Shown here piece after piece: positions 1 to 11,212 of a DNA stretch of 64,000 bases. Below the pieces are notes generated by a model. That model saw only the letters and a list, made by a program, of their open reading frames with translations. It did no database searches and was not told the DNA's origin. Each line of letters starts with the position of its first letter. Position 1 is the first letter of the stretch. The stretch is from an uncultured Cytophagales bacterium (lineage in GTDB: Bacteria; Bacteroidota; Bacteroidia; Cytophagales; Thermoflexibacteraceae). A program made the position numbers and the translations under genes. The DNA lies in assembly GCA_938039675.1 (NCBI GenBank), contig CALHUI010000015.1:62001-126000 (forward strand), written 5' to 3'.

Positions 1-111
1 GCTAAATTTTAAGCAAAACATTTTGTAAATCAACTATATTTTTGCAAGGTGAGAAGACTTAGGCATTCTTTTATTTTTACACGAATGCGCCGAGGTCTCA
101 ATTAGATTTTT

Positions 112-2091
<1,980 letters not shown>

Positions 2092-2110
2092 TCAAATAAA
2101 AAATTACCTG

Positions 2111-2142
2111 CAAAATTATACAAAAAATGGCTGTCGGACAAA
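2111..2142 (-). promoter_or_regulatory. gyrB promoter (Bacteroidota sigma-A type)
   Basis: Read on the minus strand, TTTG (plus 2139-2142) is followed by a 20-base spacer and TAATTTTG (plus 2111-2118). This matches the Bacteroidota consensus of a -33 TTTG and a -7 TAnnTTTG. The predicted transcript would begin near 2104, leaving a leader of about 20 bases before the gyrB ATG at 2085. It is the best promoter match I found, and it supports the taxonomic reading of the window. Confidence 0.68.
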
Positions 2143-2190
2143 TGATTCAGGCGGCAACACAGACTTTTATCCATGCTGCCGCCGTTAATT

Positions 2191-2526
2191 TTATTGGAAA
2201 AGCCACTGTAAAATGGTGCCTACTACCGAAAGAGCGATGCTGTAAATAATGGCTGGAATAAACCCTTCTACCTTGAAATCGTCCAAAGCGGCAGCCACAA
2301 TTTGGACAATAAATGCGTTGATTACAATTAGGAAAAGCCCAAGCGTGAGTATTGTTACAGGGAGCGTAATCAGTACGAGAATAGGCTCGATGGTATATCG
2401 CGCCAAAATGAGCAGAAGCCCCGCGATAACGGCCGTGCCAAAACTCTTGATTTTGATACCCGGCACAATAAAAGCCGTTGTGTAAACAGCCGCAGCATAA
2501 ACCAAAAAATTGATGATAGCAGACAT
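2191..2526 (-). CDS. Small four-helix membrane protein, phage_holin_4_2 family
   Basis: The 111-residue protein is almost entirely hydrophobic, with about four transmembrane segments (roughly 3-22, 28-50, 53-78 and 88-109). The motif GLLLILARYTIEPILVLITL and the short loop VAAALDDFKVEGF resemble the phage_holin_4_2 / YvlD group of bacterial inner-membrane proteins. These are common outside phages, and no phage genes lie nearby, so a lytic role is unlikely. It sits upstream of gyrB on the same strand but gyrB has its own promoter. A longer reading in another frame over the same DNA lacks this family pattern and was set aside. Function is unknown. Confidence 0.8.
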   Translation of the reverse strand: MSAIINFLVYAAAVYTTAFIVPGIKIKSFGTAVIAGLLLILARYTIEPILVLITLPVTILTLGLFLIVINAFIVQIVAAALDDFKVEGFIPAIIYSIALSVVGTILQWLFQ

Positions 2527-2569
2527 TGTGTGTAAAGTTTAAGTTCAATAGTTTGTACGCAAAGCATGG

Positions 2570-3361
2570 TCAGAGGTTTTGCAAAAACTCGTCTAATCGG
2601 CGATTTACCTCTTTGGGCGCTTCTACGGTTGATGTATGCCCGGCAGCAGGTATGCGGTAGAGTTTTGCTTGCGGAATCTGACTTTTGATGCGCTCTGCTT
2701 TTTCCGGTACGGTTGCAACGTCTTCATCGCCTACCAAAATCAGTACGGGCAACTGAATGCGCTTCAACTCGTCAAAAACAGCGCGCCTGCCGATAACAGC
2801 CTCTACGGAGCGGGTAATACTTTTTCTGTTGGCTTCCAATTTGTCCGTCCATTCGGCACGAAGCCCGGCTTTTTGTGGATCCTTGAGGAAGGATTGCCCA
2901 AACATAATGGGCATAACTTTGGACGTAACAGCCTTTACACCAAATAATTTGACAATCGTATTGAGCAGCGTGTATTTGAATTTGTTTGGTTCTTCGTCGG
3001 CAGAAGTTTCCATCAGAATGCAACTTTTGAGCAGGTCGGGGCGGCGGGCTGCCAAACGCATGGCAATAAATCCTCCCATAGAAAGCCCTACAAAATGACA
3101 TGGTGTGCATTGGAGGTGCAACAGCAGTGCTACGGCATCATTATAGAGGGTTTCCATGTCGAAAGGCGTCTTACTGTCGGCGCTGCGCCCTTGCCCGCGG
3201 TGGTCGTAAGTGATGCAGGTGTAGCGGTTTTTTAGGTGGTGTACCTGTTCGCGAAACATTTCCCCACTCCAAAGCAGACCGTGCGAGAAAACAATGGTCT
3301 CTGGGGCATTGCCGTGTATTTCGTAGTAAATTTCTGTTCCGTTTACCTGTGCTATTGGCAT
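2570..3361 (-). CDS. Alpha/beta-hydrolase
   Basis: A 263-residue protein of the alpha/beta-hydrolase fold. It shows the oxyanion HG motif (FSHGLLWSGEMF, about 25-36), the strand-turn YDHRGQGRS, the nucleophile elbow GLSMGG (Ser about 94), an acidic residue after strand 7 (LVGDED) and the catalytic histidine near the end in AAGHTS. It has no signal peptide, so it is probably cytoplasmic. It resembles 3-oxoadipate enol-lactonase-like and general esterase families, but nothing in the context fixes a substrate. It lies 29 bases from hldD on the same strand and may be co-transcribed. Confidence 0.87.
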   Translation of the reverse strand: MPIAQVNGTEIYYEIHGNAPETIVFSHGLLWSGEMFREQVHHLKNRYTCITYDHRGQGRSADSKTPFDMETLYNDAVALLLHLQCTPCHFVGLSMGGFIAMRLAARRPDLLKSCILMETSADEEPNKFKYTLLNTIVKLFGVKAVTSKVMPIMFGQSFLKDPQKAGLRAEWTDKLEANRKSITRSVEAVIGRRAVFDELKRIQLPVLILVGDEDVATVPEKAERIKSQIPQAKLYRIPAAGHTSTVEAPKEVNRRLDEFLQNL

Positions 3362-3384
3362 ATGTTTGTAGGTTAATTTGATGA

Positions 3385-4356
3385 CTAAAAGTAGCGGTTT
3401 TTCATTAAAAATTCCTGCACATATTCTATTACGCCTACCTCGAGGCTGTAAAACGGCTGTGAGTAGCCTACGGATAACAGTTTGGTCATATCGGCTTGGG
3501 TAAAATATTGGTACTTGTCGCGGATGTCTTCGGGCGTATCGATGAAGCTAATGTTTTCAGGTATGTTCATTGCTGCAAAGGTTGCTTTAGCCAAATCCAA
3601 AAAGGTGCGCGCTTTGCCTGTGCCTACGTTGTAAAGCCCCGATTTAGGCTTGTTGTCCATCAGAAAACGGCAAATATTGATAACATCTTTCACATAAATA
3701 AAGTCGCGCAACTGCTCGCCATCTTTGTATTGCGGGTTGTGTGAGCGAAATAGTTTCATTCCTCCTGTTTGTCTGATTTGGTTGTAGGCATGAAAAATTA
3801 CCGAAGCCATGCGGCCTTTGTGGTATTCATTAGGGCCATACACATTAAAAAATTTCAAACCGTACCAAAAAGACGGTTTTTTAGGCTGTGCAATTGCCCA
3901 TTTGTCAAAATTATTTTTAGAATCTCCGTAGGGGTTAAGCGGCTTTAGTTGATTGACAATATTTTCATCGTCTTTGTAGCCTATTTCGCCTAAGCCATAG
4001 GTAGCGGCTGAGGAAGCATAAACCAGCGGAATATCTTGTTTTGCGCATATCCGCCACAATTGCTGGCTGTATGTAACATTGAGTTGTTCCAGAATGCGGT
4101 AGTTAAATTCGGTGGTATCTGTCCGCGCACCTATGTGATATAAGCAACTAATATGAGCCGCATTTACGGTCAGCCATTCGGGGAAAACGGTTCTTTCAAT
4201 GCGGTGTGATATTTGCTTGCCTATCAGATTTTTATTTTTTTCCGGATTATCAAAAAGGTCAATGGCAACAATGTTGTCATAGCCTGCCCGATTCAACTCC
4301 GCAATCAGGCAACTGCCGATGAAACCTGCCGCACCGGTTACTACTATGTAAGACAT
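3385..4356 (-). CDS. hldD: ADP-L-glycero-D-manno-heptose 6-epimerase
   Basis: This cytoplasmic NAD(P)-dependent short-chain epimerase makes the heptose donor for the lipopolysaccharide inner core. The ATG at 4356 begins MSYIVVTGAAGFIGS, placing the Rossmann GxxGxxG at residues 8-14, so I chose it over a longer upstream reading that has no family similarity. Further motifs are the YASSAATYG segment and the catalytic YxxxK in NPYGDSKNNFDKW. The extended HGRMASV and QLRDFIYVKDV regions are typical of HldD. The resulting 323 residues fit the family. The gene is divergent from the GAF-domain gene, with about 80 bases between starts. Confidence 0.9.
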   Translation of the reverse strand: MSYIVVTGAAGFIGSCLIAELNRAGYDNIVAIDLFDNPEKNKNLIGKQISHRIERTVFPEWLTVNAAHISCLYHIGARTDTTEFNYRILEQLNVTYSQQLWRICAKQDIPLVYASSAATYGLGEIGYKDDENIVNQLKPLNPYGDSKNNFDKWAIAQPKKPSFWYGLKFFNVYGPNEYHKGRMASVIFHAYNQIRQTGGMKLFRSHNPQYKDGEQLRDFIYVKDVINICRFLMDNKPKSGLYNVGTGKARTFLDLAKATFAAMNIPENISFIDTPEDIRDKYQYFTQADMTKLLSVGYSQPFYSLEVGVIEYVQEFLMKNRYF

Positions 4357-4435
4357 AATTTTGTTCAGTTTTACTTCAAGTGAGCAAATATCCAATTTTA
4401 GGCTTAGATTTAAGGACTTAATTGGCAAATCATTT

Positions 4436-6157
4436 ATGCGCTTCTTCAATCTGGCAAGTTTTAAGGGGCAACTAAACCTTGTATTTACGCTGCTTCTAAC
4501 GTTCAATGTCATCAGGTTTGGAACTCTCATTTTTTCTACTGCCACTTTACAAACACAGGCAACTCAATTGCGTCTGCTGAATAATATCAGAGCAAATCTA
4601 AAAGACATCGAGACAGAATTTAACAGTGCCAAATTGTCGCTGATGCATTTAATGCAAGGGTTCATGCAAGATGACAGGCAGTCGTGGCAAGTGCGTTTTA
4701 AGCGCAATATTTTGAATATGAATGACTTACAAAAGGCTATTGCGCTTAACTTTGATTCGCTTAATTTGGTTGAAAGCAAAATCATTACCGATTCGCTTGC
4801 CTCTATTATTAAAGATTTTGAGAACAACGGCTTACAAATATTTGCAAAGGCTGATACGGACTCTATAACCTACGAGCAGCGCAAGGGAATTTATGAGGAG
4901 ATTTACTTGGGTAAAATCGAGGATGAGATTGAGCCCATATTGCTAAAATTGCTTTATTTCAATTTGGGTAAAAACCATGTAGATGACAGGAGGTTGGTGT
5001 TATTAGAAGAACAATCTACTATGATAGGTGCTTCTAAGAATGTGAGTGTTACTGTCTTACTTATCACAATGGCAGTAATTATTTTATTCTGGTATCTGCT
5101 CACACGGCATGTGAATTATTCCATCAGCAAAGTGTACAACAAACTCCGCAATATTCTGACGGGAAAACTTGTAAAAAGTAATACGGATTTGTTGCGCAAC
5201 GAACTAAAAATATTGGATAAAATATCAGACCAAATTACGGACAAACTCATCCAAACCGTTCATTTTGTAGATGCACTTGGTCAGGGCAAATACGATGTTG
5301 ATTTAGAGAAGTTTAATGATGATGACTACTACTCGTCGTCGCTTTTGAAAATGCGTGATGCGCTTCGCGAATTGGCCATCAGAGACAGCAAGCGCAATTG
5401 GGCTAACGAAACTACTGCCCGTTTCTCCGTGTTGCTGCGCGACAATACCAAAACTGTTCAAATGCACGCACGCAGTTTCCTGCAATTGATGGTTGCCGAA
5501 CTACATGCACAAGTAGGAGGGATTTATCTGGCACAAAATGCAGTCGGAGAAAAGCAACACTTGGCTTTGACGGCTGCTTATGCCTACGGCCGCAATAAGA
5601 GTTTACAAAAAACAATTGCTCCGGGTGAAGGGTTGTGCGGACAGTGCTATTTGGAAGGAGAAACGATTATTATTAGAGCCACTCCCAAAAACTTTTTCAC
5701 TATTCCGGCAGGTATTGGCGATATAGAGCCAACCGCAGCAGCCTATGTTCCCATTAAACTGAACAACAAAACGCTGGGTGTGCTGGAAATTGCTTCCATA
5801 AAACCTTTTGAAGAGCATCAGATAGATTTGATGGAAAAATTATGCACGCTTCTTGCAGCTACCGTAGAGTCTATCCAAAGTTTTGAAACGAACAGCCGCC
5901 TGTTGAAACAAAGCCAGATGCTGGCCGAAGACCTTCGTTCACGTGAAGAGGAAATGCGCCAGAACATGGAGGAACTGACCGCTACGCAGGAAGAAATGAT
6001 GCGTTCGCAAACCGAACTTTTCAACAAGGTTGAGGAGTTGGAGCAGGCAAAACTTGCCGCCGAAGAAAAACTAAGAGCCGAACAGCAGATATTTCAAAAA
6101 ATTATTTTGGAAAAAGAACACATCATCAAACAACTTACTGCAAAAATTCATTCCTAA
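4436..6157 (+). CDS. Two-TM sensor-like protein with GAF domain and C-terminal coiled coil, no kinase
   Basis: From the ATG at 4436 the protein has 573 residues. A first membrane helix (about 12-36) is followed by a ~170-residue presumably periplasmic helical region, then a second membrane helix (about 203-224). A HAMP-like linker, a GAF domain (about 335-485, with the core APGEGLCGQCYLEGE and VLEIAS) and a strongly charged coiled coil reaching the C terminus complete it. This layout resembles Bacteroidota sensor proteins, but histidine kinase, cyclase and response-regulator domains are absent. An in-frame TTG at 4361 could extend it by 25 residues; the ATG gives a better membrane-protein N terminus. 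It may act as a scaffold or sensor; the output partner is not visible. Confidence 0.78.
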   Translation: MRFFNLASFKGQLNLVFTLLLTFNVIRFGTLIFSTATLQTQATQLRLLNNIRANLKDIETEFNSAKLSLMHLMQGFMQDDRQSWQVRFKRNILNMNDLQKAIALNFDSLNLVESKIITDSLASIIKDFENNGLQIFAKADTDSITYEQRKGIYEEIYLGKIEDEIEPILLKLLYFNLGKNHVDDRRLVLLEEQSTMIGASKNVSVTVLLITMAVIILFWYLLTRHVNYSISKVYNKLRNILTGKLVKSNTDLLRNELKILDKISDQITDKLIQTVHFVDALGQGKYDVDLEKFNDDDYYSSSLLKMRDALRELAIRDSKRNWANETTARFSVLLRDNTKTVQMHARSFLQLMVAELHAQVGGIYLAQNAVGEKQHLALTAAYAYGRNKSLQKTIAPGEGLCGQCYLEGETIIIRATPKNFFTIPAGIGDIEPTAAAYVPIKLNNKTLGVLEIASIKPFEEHQIDLMEKLCTLLAATVESIQSFETNSRLLKQSQMLAEDLRSREEEMRQNMEELTATQEEMMRSQTELFNKVEELEQAKLAAEEKLRAEQQIFQKIILEKEHIIKQLTAKIHS

Positions 6158-6176
6158 AACCGTTGTTTATTCTCTC

Positions 6177-7898
6177 ATGAAAATGAAAAACTTACTACCG
6201 GGAGTTGCCTTTTATTGTTTGGCAGCATCATTTGCTGTGTCTGTACGGGCACAAGACCGCATTACAGGTAAAACTTTTGCCACCCGTTCGGAAGTCATTG
6301 TACAAAACGGCATAGTAGCAACCAGTCATCCGCTTGCCACACAAGTCGGTTTAGACATTCTGAAAAGCGGCGGCAATGCCATTGATGCGGCTATTGCAGC
6401 CAACGCAGCCATTGGCTTGATGGAACCCACAGGCTCAGGTATTGGCGGCGACCTTTACGCCATTGTATGGGATGCCAAAACGCAGAAATTATACGGTTTG
6501 AATGCCAGTGGACGCTCTCCCAAAGGGCTTACAATCGAATATTTCAAAAAGAACGGCTACAAAAGCATTCCTTCCTATGGGCCACTGCCCGTAAGTGTGC
6601 CGGGTTGTGTAGACGGTTGGTTTATGCTGCACGGCAGATTCGGCAAAATGAAGATGGAGAATATCTTAGCCCCTGCCATCAACTATGCTGAAAATGGTTT
6701 TCCTGTAACCGAATTGATTGCCTATTATTTGCAAGGGGCAGCCGCACGATTCGGCAATAATCCCAAATATCCTAACTTTACAGAAACCTACATGCCGGGC
6801 GGTAAACCCCTCCAAAAAGGCGATGTGTTCAAAAATCCAGCCCTTGCCAACACCTTGCGCCAAATAGCCAAAAGCGGTCGTGATGCTTTCTACAAAGGAG
6901 TCATCGCCCAAACCATTGCCAAATTTATTCAAGAACAGGGAGGCTTTTTGACTGTGGAAGATTTGGCTGCCCATACAAGCGATTGGGTAGAACCCGTAAG
7001 TACCAATTATCGCGGCTATGATGTATGGGAGTTACCACCCAACGGGCAAGGCATCGCCGTATTGCAAATGCTGAATATTTTGGAAGGTTTTGATTTTAGC
7101 AAAATTCAATTCGGCAGCCCTGAACACATTCATTTGGTAACGGAAGCTAAAAAACTGGTTTTTGAAGACCGCGCACGTTATTATGCTGACCCTGCATTTG
7201 CCAAAATACCTGTAAAACAGTTGATTAGCAAAGAATATGCAGCAGAGCGCCGCAAACTGATTAACCCCAACCGTGCCAGTTATAATTTTCAGGCCGGCGA
7301 AGGATTTGCACAAGAAACAATCTACCTAACTACTGCCGACAAAGAAGGCAACATGGTCTCATTAATCCAGAGTAACTATCGCGGCATGGGCAGCGGTATG
7401 GTGCCTCCCGGCTTGGGCTTCATGTTGCAAGACCGCGGCGAGTTGTTCAACCTCGATGAAAACCACGCCAATGCCTACGCACCCGGCAAGCGCCCGTTCC
7501 ATACCATTATTCCAGCCTTTATTACCAAAAACGGCAAACCATGGGTTAGCTATGGTGTTATGGGTGGCGACTACCAGCCGATTGGCCATACGCTGATAGC
7601 CATGAACCTGATTGACTTTGGCATGGGCTTGCAGGAAGCCGGAGATGCGCCCCGAATAGACCACCTCGGCAGCACAGACCCTACCGGCGCAAACCCGCGT
7701 ATGCCTCGTGGTGGACAGATTACCCTTGAAAGCGGCTTCCCGTATGAAACTATTCGCGAATTGATGCGCATGGGACATCAGGTAGGTTTTGGTTTCGGCG
7801 GATACGGCGGCTATCAGGCTATTATGTACGACGCGGAAAAGAGAGTCTATTATGGAGCTTCTGAAAGCCGCAAAGACGGACATGCTGCCGGTTATTAA
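6177..7898 (+). CDS. ggt: Gamma-glutamyltransferase, secreted
   Basis: A secreted or periplasmic member of the N-terminal-nucleophile gamma-glutamyltransferase family (573 residues), which cleaves gamma-glutamyl bonds such as those of glutathione. A signal peptide covers about residues 1-25 (ending VRAQ). Family segments include SGGNAIDAAIAANAA, GSGIGGDLY, ASGRSP and a C-terminal GG-rich region. The autocleavage nucleophile would be Thr381 in QETIYLTTAD; the usual TTH there is T-I-Y, so this is a divergent subfamily and the substrate could be different. It starts 19 bases after the GAF-protein gene and may share its transcript. Confidence 0.88.
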   Translation: MKMKNLLPGVAFYCLAASFAVSVRAQDRITGKTFATRSEVIVQNGIVATSHPLATQVGLDILKSGGNAIDAAIAANAAIGLMEPTGSGIGGDLYAIVWDAKTQKLYGLNASGRSPKGLTIEYFKKNGYKSIPSYGPLPVSVPGCVDGWFMLHGRFGKMKMENILAPAINYAENGFPVTELIAYYLQGAAARFGNNPKYPNFTETYMPGGKPLQKGDVFKNPALANTLRQIAKSGRDAFYKGVIAQTIAKFIQEQGGFLTVEDLAAHTSDWVEPVSTNYRGYDVWELPPNGQGIAVLQMLNILEGFDFSKIQFGSPEHIHLVTEAKKLVFEDRARYYADPAFAKIPVKQLISKEYAAERRKLINPNRASYNFQAGEGFAQETIYLTTADKEGNMVSLIQSNYRGMGSGMVPPGLGFMLQDRGELFNLDENHANAYAPGKRPFHTIIPAFITKNGKPWVSYGVMGGDYQPIGHTLIAMNLIDFGMGLQEAGDAPRIDHLGSTDPTGANPRMPRGGQITLESGFPYETIRELMRMGHQVGFGFGGYGGYQAIMYDAEKRVYYGASESRKDGHAAGY

Positions 7899-8140
7899 AC
7901 AGTTGGGCTAACTATACATAAACCCGAGAGATCTAAAAAAAACTTTTCAGGATTAAATAGCTGATTTTCAGTAATTTAAGTAAAGTGTTTTTCGCAAATC
8001 TCTTGTGTTTTTGTATAAAATGCGCTGTCTAAATCTGCTTGTCGCTTAATTAGGTAAATCTATGGATGACTGCGGGGCGTTTTCACTGATGCTTCAATCC
8101 GAAATGCCAAATCCAAATTCTGAAATTAATTATAACAACT

Positions 8141-8629
8141 ATGACAAAACTTGAATTGGTAAAGCAGGCATACAATCGCCTTGTTAATAATATCTACAAA
8201 TCGTTTGATAAAATTGTAGCAGCTGTGCCCGATGAGAGGTTAGACATGAAACCTTCTACCGACAATATGTCTTTTAAACAAATTGCCATCCACGTGTACC
8301 AAACCGCATTAATGGTGGGGCATTCTATGAAAACCGGACAAATGGATAAAGCCGATTTACAACTGATTCCGTTCTCCGAAGATGATGTACACAGTGCGGC
8401 GCAAATTGTGGACTACGGCAACAAAGTAAAGGCATACCTGCAACAGATTGTAGAATCAATGAATGAGGATGACACCATAAAGCCAATTGCCACCACCTTT
8501 GGCGTTACCATGAACCCGTTGCGAATGTTGAATGTATTGCAGGAAGAAGCCATCCACCACCGCGGGCAATTGACCATCTGTTTGCGGATGGAAGGAATCA
8601 AGCCACCAAGTATTTATGATTACAGCTAA
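8141..8629 (+). CDS. DinB-family protein
   Basis: The 162-residue protein has the four-helix DinB/YfiT fold. The spaced histidines expected to bind a divalent metal are visible in AIHVYQTALMVGHSM (about 49-63) and EAIHHRGQL (about 142-150). Members include metal-dependent thiol transferases and damage-inducible proteins of unknown reaction. No membrane or signal segment is present, so it is cytoplasmic. The gene stands alone, with about 240 bases of non-coding sequence upstream in which I see no RNA gene, and a strong hairpin downstream. Confidence 0.84.
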   Translation: MTKLELVKQAYNRLVNNIYKSFDKIVAAVPDERLDMKPSTDNMSFKQIAIHVYQTALMVGHSMKTGQMDKADLQLIPFSEDDVHSAAQIVDYGNKVKAYLQQIVESMNEDDTIKPIATTFGVTMNPLRMLNVLQEEAIHHRGQLTICLRMEGIKPPSIYDYS

Positions 8630-8674
8630 ACAGGCTTGACTTGCATAAGTCTTTTGTGTATGTTTATACATCCG

Positions 8675-8709
8675 AACATCCTAAGAGTTACAAAAACTCT
8701 TAGGATGTT
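8675..8709. terminator. Perfect 15-bp hairpin after the DinB gene
   Basis: AACATCCTAAGAGTT (8675-8689) and its exact complement (8695-8709) enclose a 5-base loop. It begins 45 bases after the DinB stop and ends 38 bases before the phosphosugar mutase start. There is no clear T-run after the stem, so it may act as a terminator, an mRNA stabiliser or a dispersed palindrome. Confidence 0.55.
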
Positions 8710-8747
8710 ATCTTACGCACAAAAAACTCTTCTTAAATAGCTTAAAT

Positions 8748-10466
8748 ATGGATGTAACTATTCAGCAAAAAGTAAACACTTGGCTTTCAGGAAATTATGA
8801 TGAATCAACCAAAGCCGCTATTCACCAAATGAGCGAGGAGGAACTGACCGAATCGTTTTATCGCGACCTTGAATTCGGTACGGGCGGCCTTCGCGGCATC
8901 ATGGGGGTAGGGTCTAACCGCATGAACAAATATACAGTAGGTGCAGCCACACAAGGGCTGGCCAATTATTTGAAAAAAATATTTCCCAACGAGCAAATTA
9001 AAGTAGCCATTGCATATGACAGCCGCAACAACAGCCCTGAGTTTGCACAGATTGTAGCAGATGTTTTCTCTGCCAACGACTTCAAAGTGTTCTTCTTTGA
9101 ATCTCTGCGGCCTACTCCCGAACTGTCGTTTGCCATTCGTCATTTGGGATGTCATAGCGGCGTTGTAATCACTGCCTCCCATAACCCCAAAGAATACAAC
9201 GGCTACAAAGCCTATTGGACAGACGGCGCACAGGTAACACCTCCGCACGACAAAAACATTATTGCAGAAGTTAATGCCATCACATCGGTAGATGCCATTC
9301 ACTTCAACGGCAAGCCTGAAAATATTCAACTGATTGGGGCTGATGTGGACGAAGTCTATCTGAACGAGATACTGAAACTGTCTATATCAAAAGATGCCAT
9401 TGCCCGCCATCGCGATTTGAAAATCGTATTTTCACCCATCCACGGTACAGGTATTACCCTTGTGCCTAAGCTGTTAGAAAAAATGGGCTTTACCAATGTG
9501 CACATCGTGGAAGAGCAGGCAACGCCCGACGGTAATTTCCCGACGGTAATCTATCCGAATCCGGAAGAGCAGGAAGCTATGAACTTGGCACTTGCCAAAG
9601 CCAAAGCCATTGATGCGGATATTGTAATGGCAACCGACCCTGATGCCGACCGCGTGGGTATCGGTGTAAAAAATCATAAGGGAAAATGGGTGTTGCTCAA
9701 CGGCAACCAAACAGGCAGTCTGCTCATCGGCTACATGATTCAGGCATGGAAAAATGCCGGAAAAATTGACGGCAATCAGATGATTATCAAAACCATCGTA
9801 ACCTCCGAGCTGATAGACCGCATGGCAGAAGCCAACGGCGTTAAGTGTTACAATACGCTGACGGGCTTTAAATACATTGCCCAGTTGATTCGTGAAAAAG
9901 AAGGTGTTGAAAAATTTATTGCCGGCGGCGAAGAAAGTTATGGCTACATGATTGGCGACGCAGTGCGCGATAAAGATGCTATTGCTTCCTGTGGAATGTT
10001 GGCGGAGTTATGCGCCTATGCCAAAGACAAGGGTATGAGTTTGTTTGACATGCTGCTCGATAACTACATGAACTACGGCTTTTTTTATGAAGGATTGGTT
10101 TCTCTGACCAAAAAGGGCAAAGGTGGCACCGAAGAAATCAAGACCATGATGCAAAACTGGCGCAACAATCCACCTAAAACCATTGATGACAGCCCTGTAA
10201 TCCGTATGCTGGATTACGAAGCGCAAAAAGAATACGATTTGCTGAATGGAACAGAAAATCCTATTACATTAGAGAAGAGTAATGTATTGCAGTTTTACAC
10301 AGCTGACGGCTGCAAAATCTCTGCCCGCCCGTCGGGTACCGAACCTAAAATAAAGTTCTATTTCAGCGTTAATACTCAATTGCCCAATAAGGAAATGTTT
10401 GACACCATAGAGCAGCAATTAAAAGACAAAATAGCCCGTATTGTAGCAGAAATGCATTTGAAATAG
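8748..10466 (+). CDS. Phosphosugar mutase (phosphoglucomutase/phosphomannomutase family)
   Basis: A 572-residue alpha-D-phosphohexomutase that interconverts sugar 1- and 6-phosphates in the cytoplasm. All family signatures are present: the phosphoserine loop TASHNP (142-147, Ser144), the metal-binding DPDADR loop, the sugar-binding GGEESYG and the C-terminal phosphate-binding RPSGTEPKIKFY. The length and the N-terminal EFGTGGLRGIMG place it with the PGM2-like phosphoglucomutase/phosphopentomutase group. The exact sugar cannot be read from motifs. It is a single gene bounded by hairpins on both sides. Confidence 0.93.
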   Translation: MDVTIQQKVNTWLSGNYDESTKAAIHQMSEEELTESFYRDLEFGTGGLRGIMGVGSNRMNKYTVGAATQGLANYLKKIFPNEQIKVAIAYDSRNNSPEFAQIVADVFSANDFKVFFFESLRPTPELSFAIRHLGCHSGVVITASHNPKEYNGYKAYWTDGAQVTPPHDKNIIAEVNAITSVDAIHFNGKPENIQLIGADVDEVYLNEILKLSISKDAIARHRDLKIVFSPIHGTGITLVPKLLEKMGFTNVHIVEEQATPDGNFPTVIYPNPEEQEAMNLALAKAKAIDADIVMATDPDADRVGIGVKNHKGKWVLLNGNQTGSLLIGYMIQAWKNAGKIDGNQMIIKTIVTSELIDRMAEANGVKCYNTLTGFKYIAQLIREKEGVEKFIAGGEESYGYMIGDAVRDKDAIASCGMLAELCAYAKDKGMSLFDMLLDNYMNYGFFYEGLVSLTKKGKGGTEEIKTMMQNWRNNPPKTIDDSPVIRMLDYEAQKEYDLLNGTENPITLEKSNVLQFYTADGCKISARPSGTEPKIKFYFSVNTQLPNKEMFDTIEQQLKDKIARIVAEMHLK

Positions 10467-10483
10467 ATTGCCTGTATCAAAAG

Positions 10484-10518
10484 TCGGAGGTGCAATAGGA
10501 AACTTACTGCACCTCCGA
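10484..10518. terminator. Hairpin between convergent genes
   Basis: TCGGAGGTGCA (10484-10494) pairs perfectly with TGCACCTCCGA (10508-10518) around a 13-base loop. It lies between the stop of the phosphosugar mutase and the stop of the convergent redoxin gene, so it probably terminates both. No strong T-run follows. Confidence 0.6.
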
Positions 10519-10546
10519 TAAATGCAAATGTTGACAGTGGAAGAGA

Positions 10547-11161
10547 TTATTCGCGCCACTTAATTGTGCATCCGATAGCCTTTGTGGTGGCTTTGCTAAC
10601 CATGCGACCTGCCTGCAACTCCTCAATGGCACGTTCTACATACTTTTCTGTGGCATTAGCAGCATCTTCCGGATTGTTGTCTATGCCGCCTACATACACA
10701 ACTTTGAGTTTGTTATCTTGCTTTTGTAAAATCCATACATGAGGCGTACGTGCTGCCCCATAGGTGCGTGCTACTTCCTGTGTTTCATCTTGCAGATACA
10801 CATAAGGAAAGGACTTTTCCTGTGCGCGTTGCACCATCATCTCAAAGTTATCTTCCGGTTGTTTGGTCGCGTCATTTGGGTTAATCGCCACTACCGGATA
10901 GCCTTTGCTTGCATACTTATTGTGCAGTGCTATAATGCGGTCTTCGTATAGCTTGGCAAACGGGCAGTGATTACAGGTGAAAACGATGATAAATCCTTTT
11001 GCCTGTTTGTAATCTGCCAACGAAACCATTTGATTATCAATGTTTTTTAATCGAAAGTCAGGAGCATCATCACCAGGTTGCAAGCCGCCTGTGCGCTGTG
11101 TCCATCCTATGCAAGCCAGCCCCAATAACAGGGTTGTCAGCAGTAAAACTTTACCTTTCAT
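10547..11161 (-). CDS. Secreted AhpC/TSA-type thioredoxin-fold protein
   Basis: With the ATG at 11161 the product has about 204 residues, beginning MKGKVLLLTTLLLGLACIG, a signal peptide (possibly a lipoprotein signal at the Cys). A longer start at 11206 adds 15 polar residues and spoils the signal. The redoxin domain runs from PGDDAPDFRLKN, with the active-site motif FTCNHCPFAK. This CNHC form is typical of the extracytoplasmic redoxin family with a CxxCP site. It is the second gene of a two-gene unit of thioredoxin-fold proteins. The role is likely thiol-disulfide chemistry in the periplasm; the partner is unknown. Confidence 0.85.
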   Translation of the reverse strand: MKGKVLLLTTLLLGLACIGWTQRTGGLQPGDDAPDFRLKNIDNQMVSLADYKQAKGFIIVFTCNHCPFAKLYEDRIIALHNKYASKGYPVVAINPNDATKQPEDNFEMMVQRAQEKSFPYVYLQDETQEVARTYGAARTPHVWILQKQDNKLKVVYVGGIDNNPEDAANATEKYVERAIEELQAGRMVSKATTKAIGCTIKWRE

Positions 11162-11212
11162 CTTCTTGCGGAGGGTTTGGTTCAAATATGTATGTTCTAA
11201 ATTCATACCAAT

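Noticed and set aside
2191-2526. A prophage holin
   Set aside because: The protein is of the phage_holin_4_2 type, which is common in non-phage bacterial chromosomes, and no phage gene lies nearby.
2147-2548. 133-codon reading in another frame over the small membrane protein
   Set aside because: It gives a Cys/His/Arg-rich sequence with no family, while the alternative frame has a clear holin-like helix pattern.
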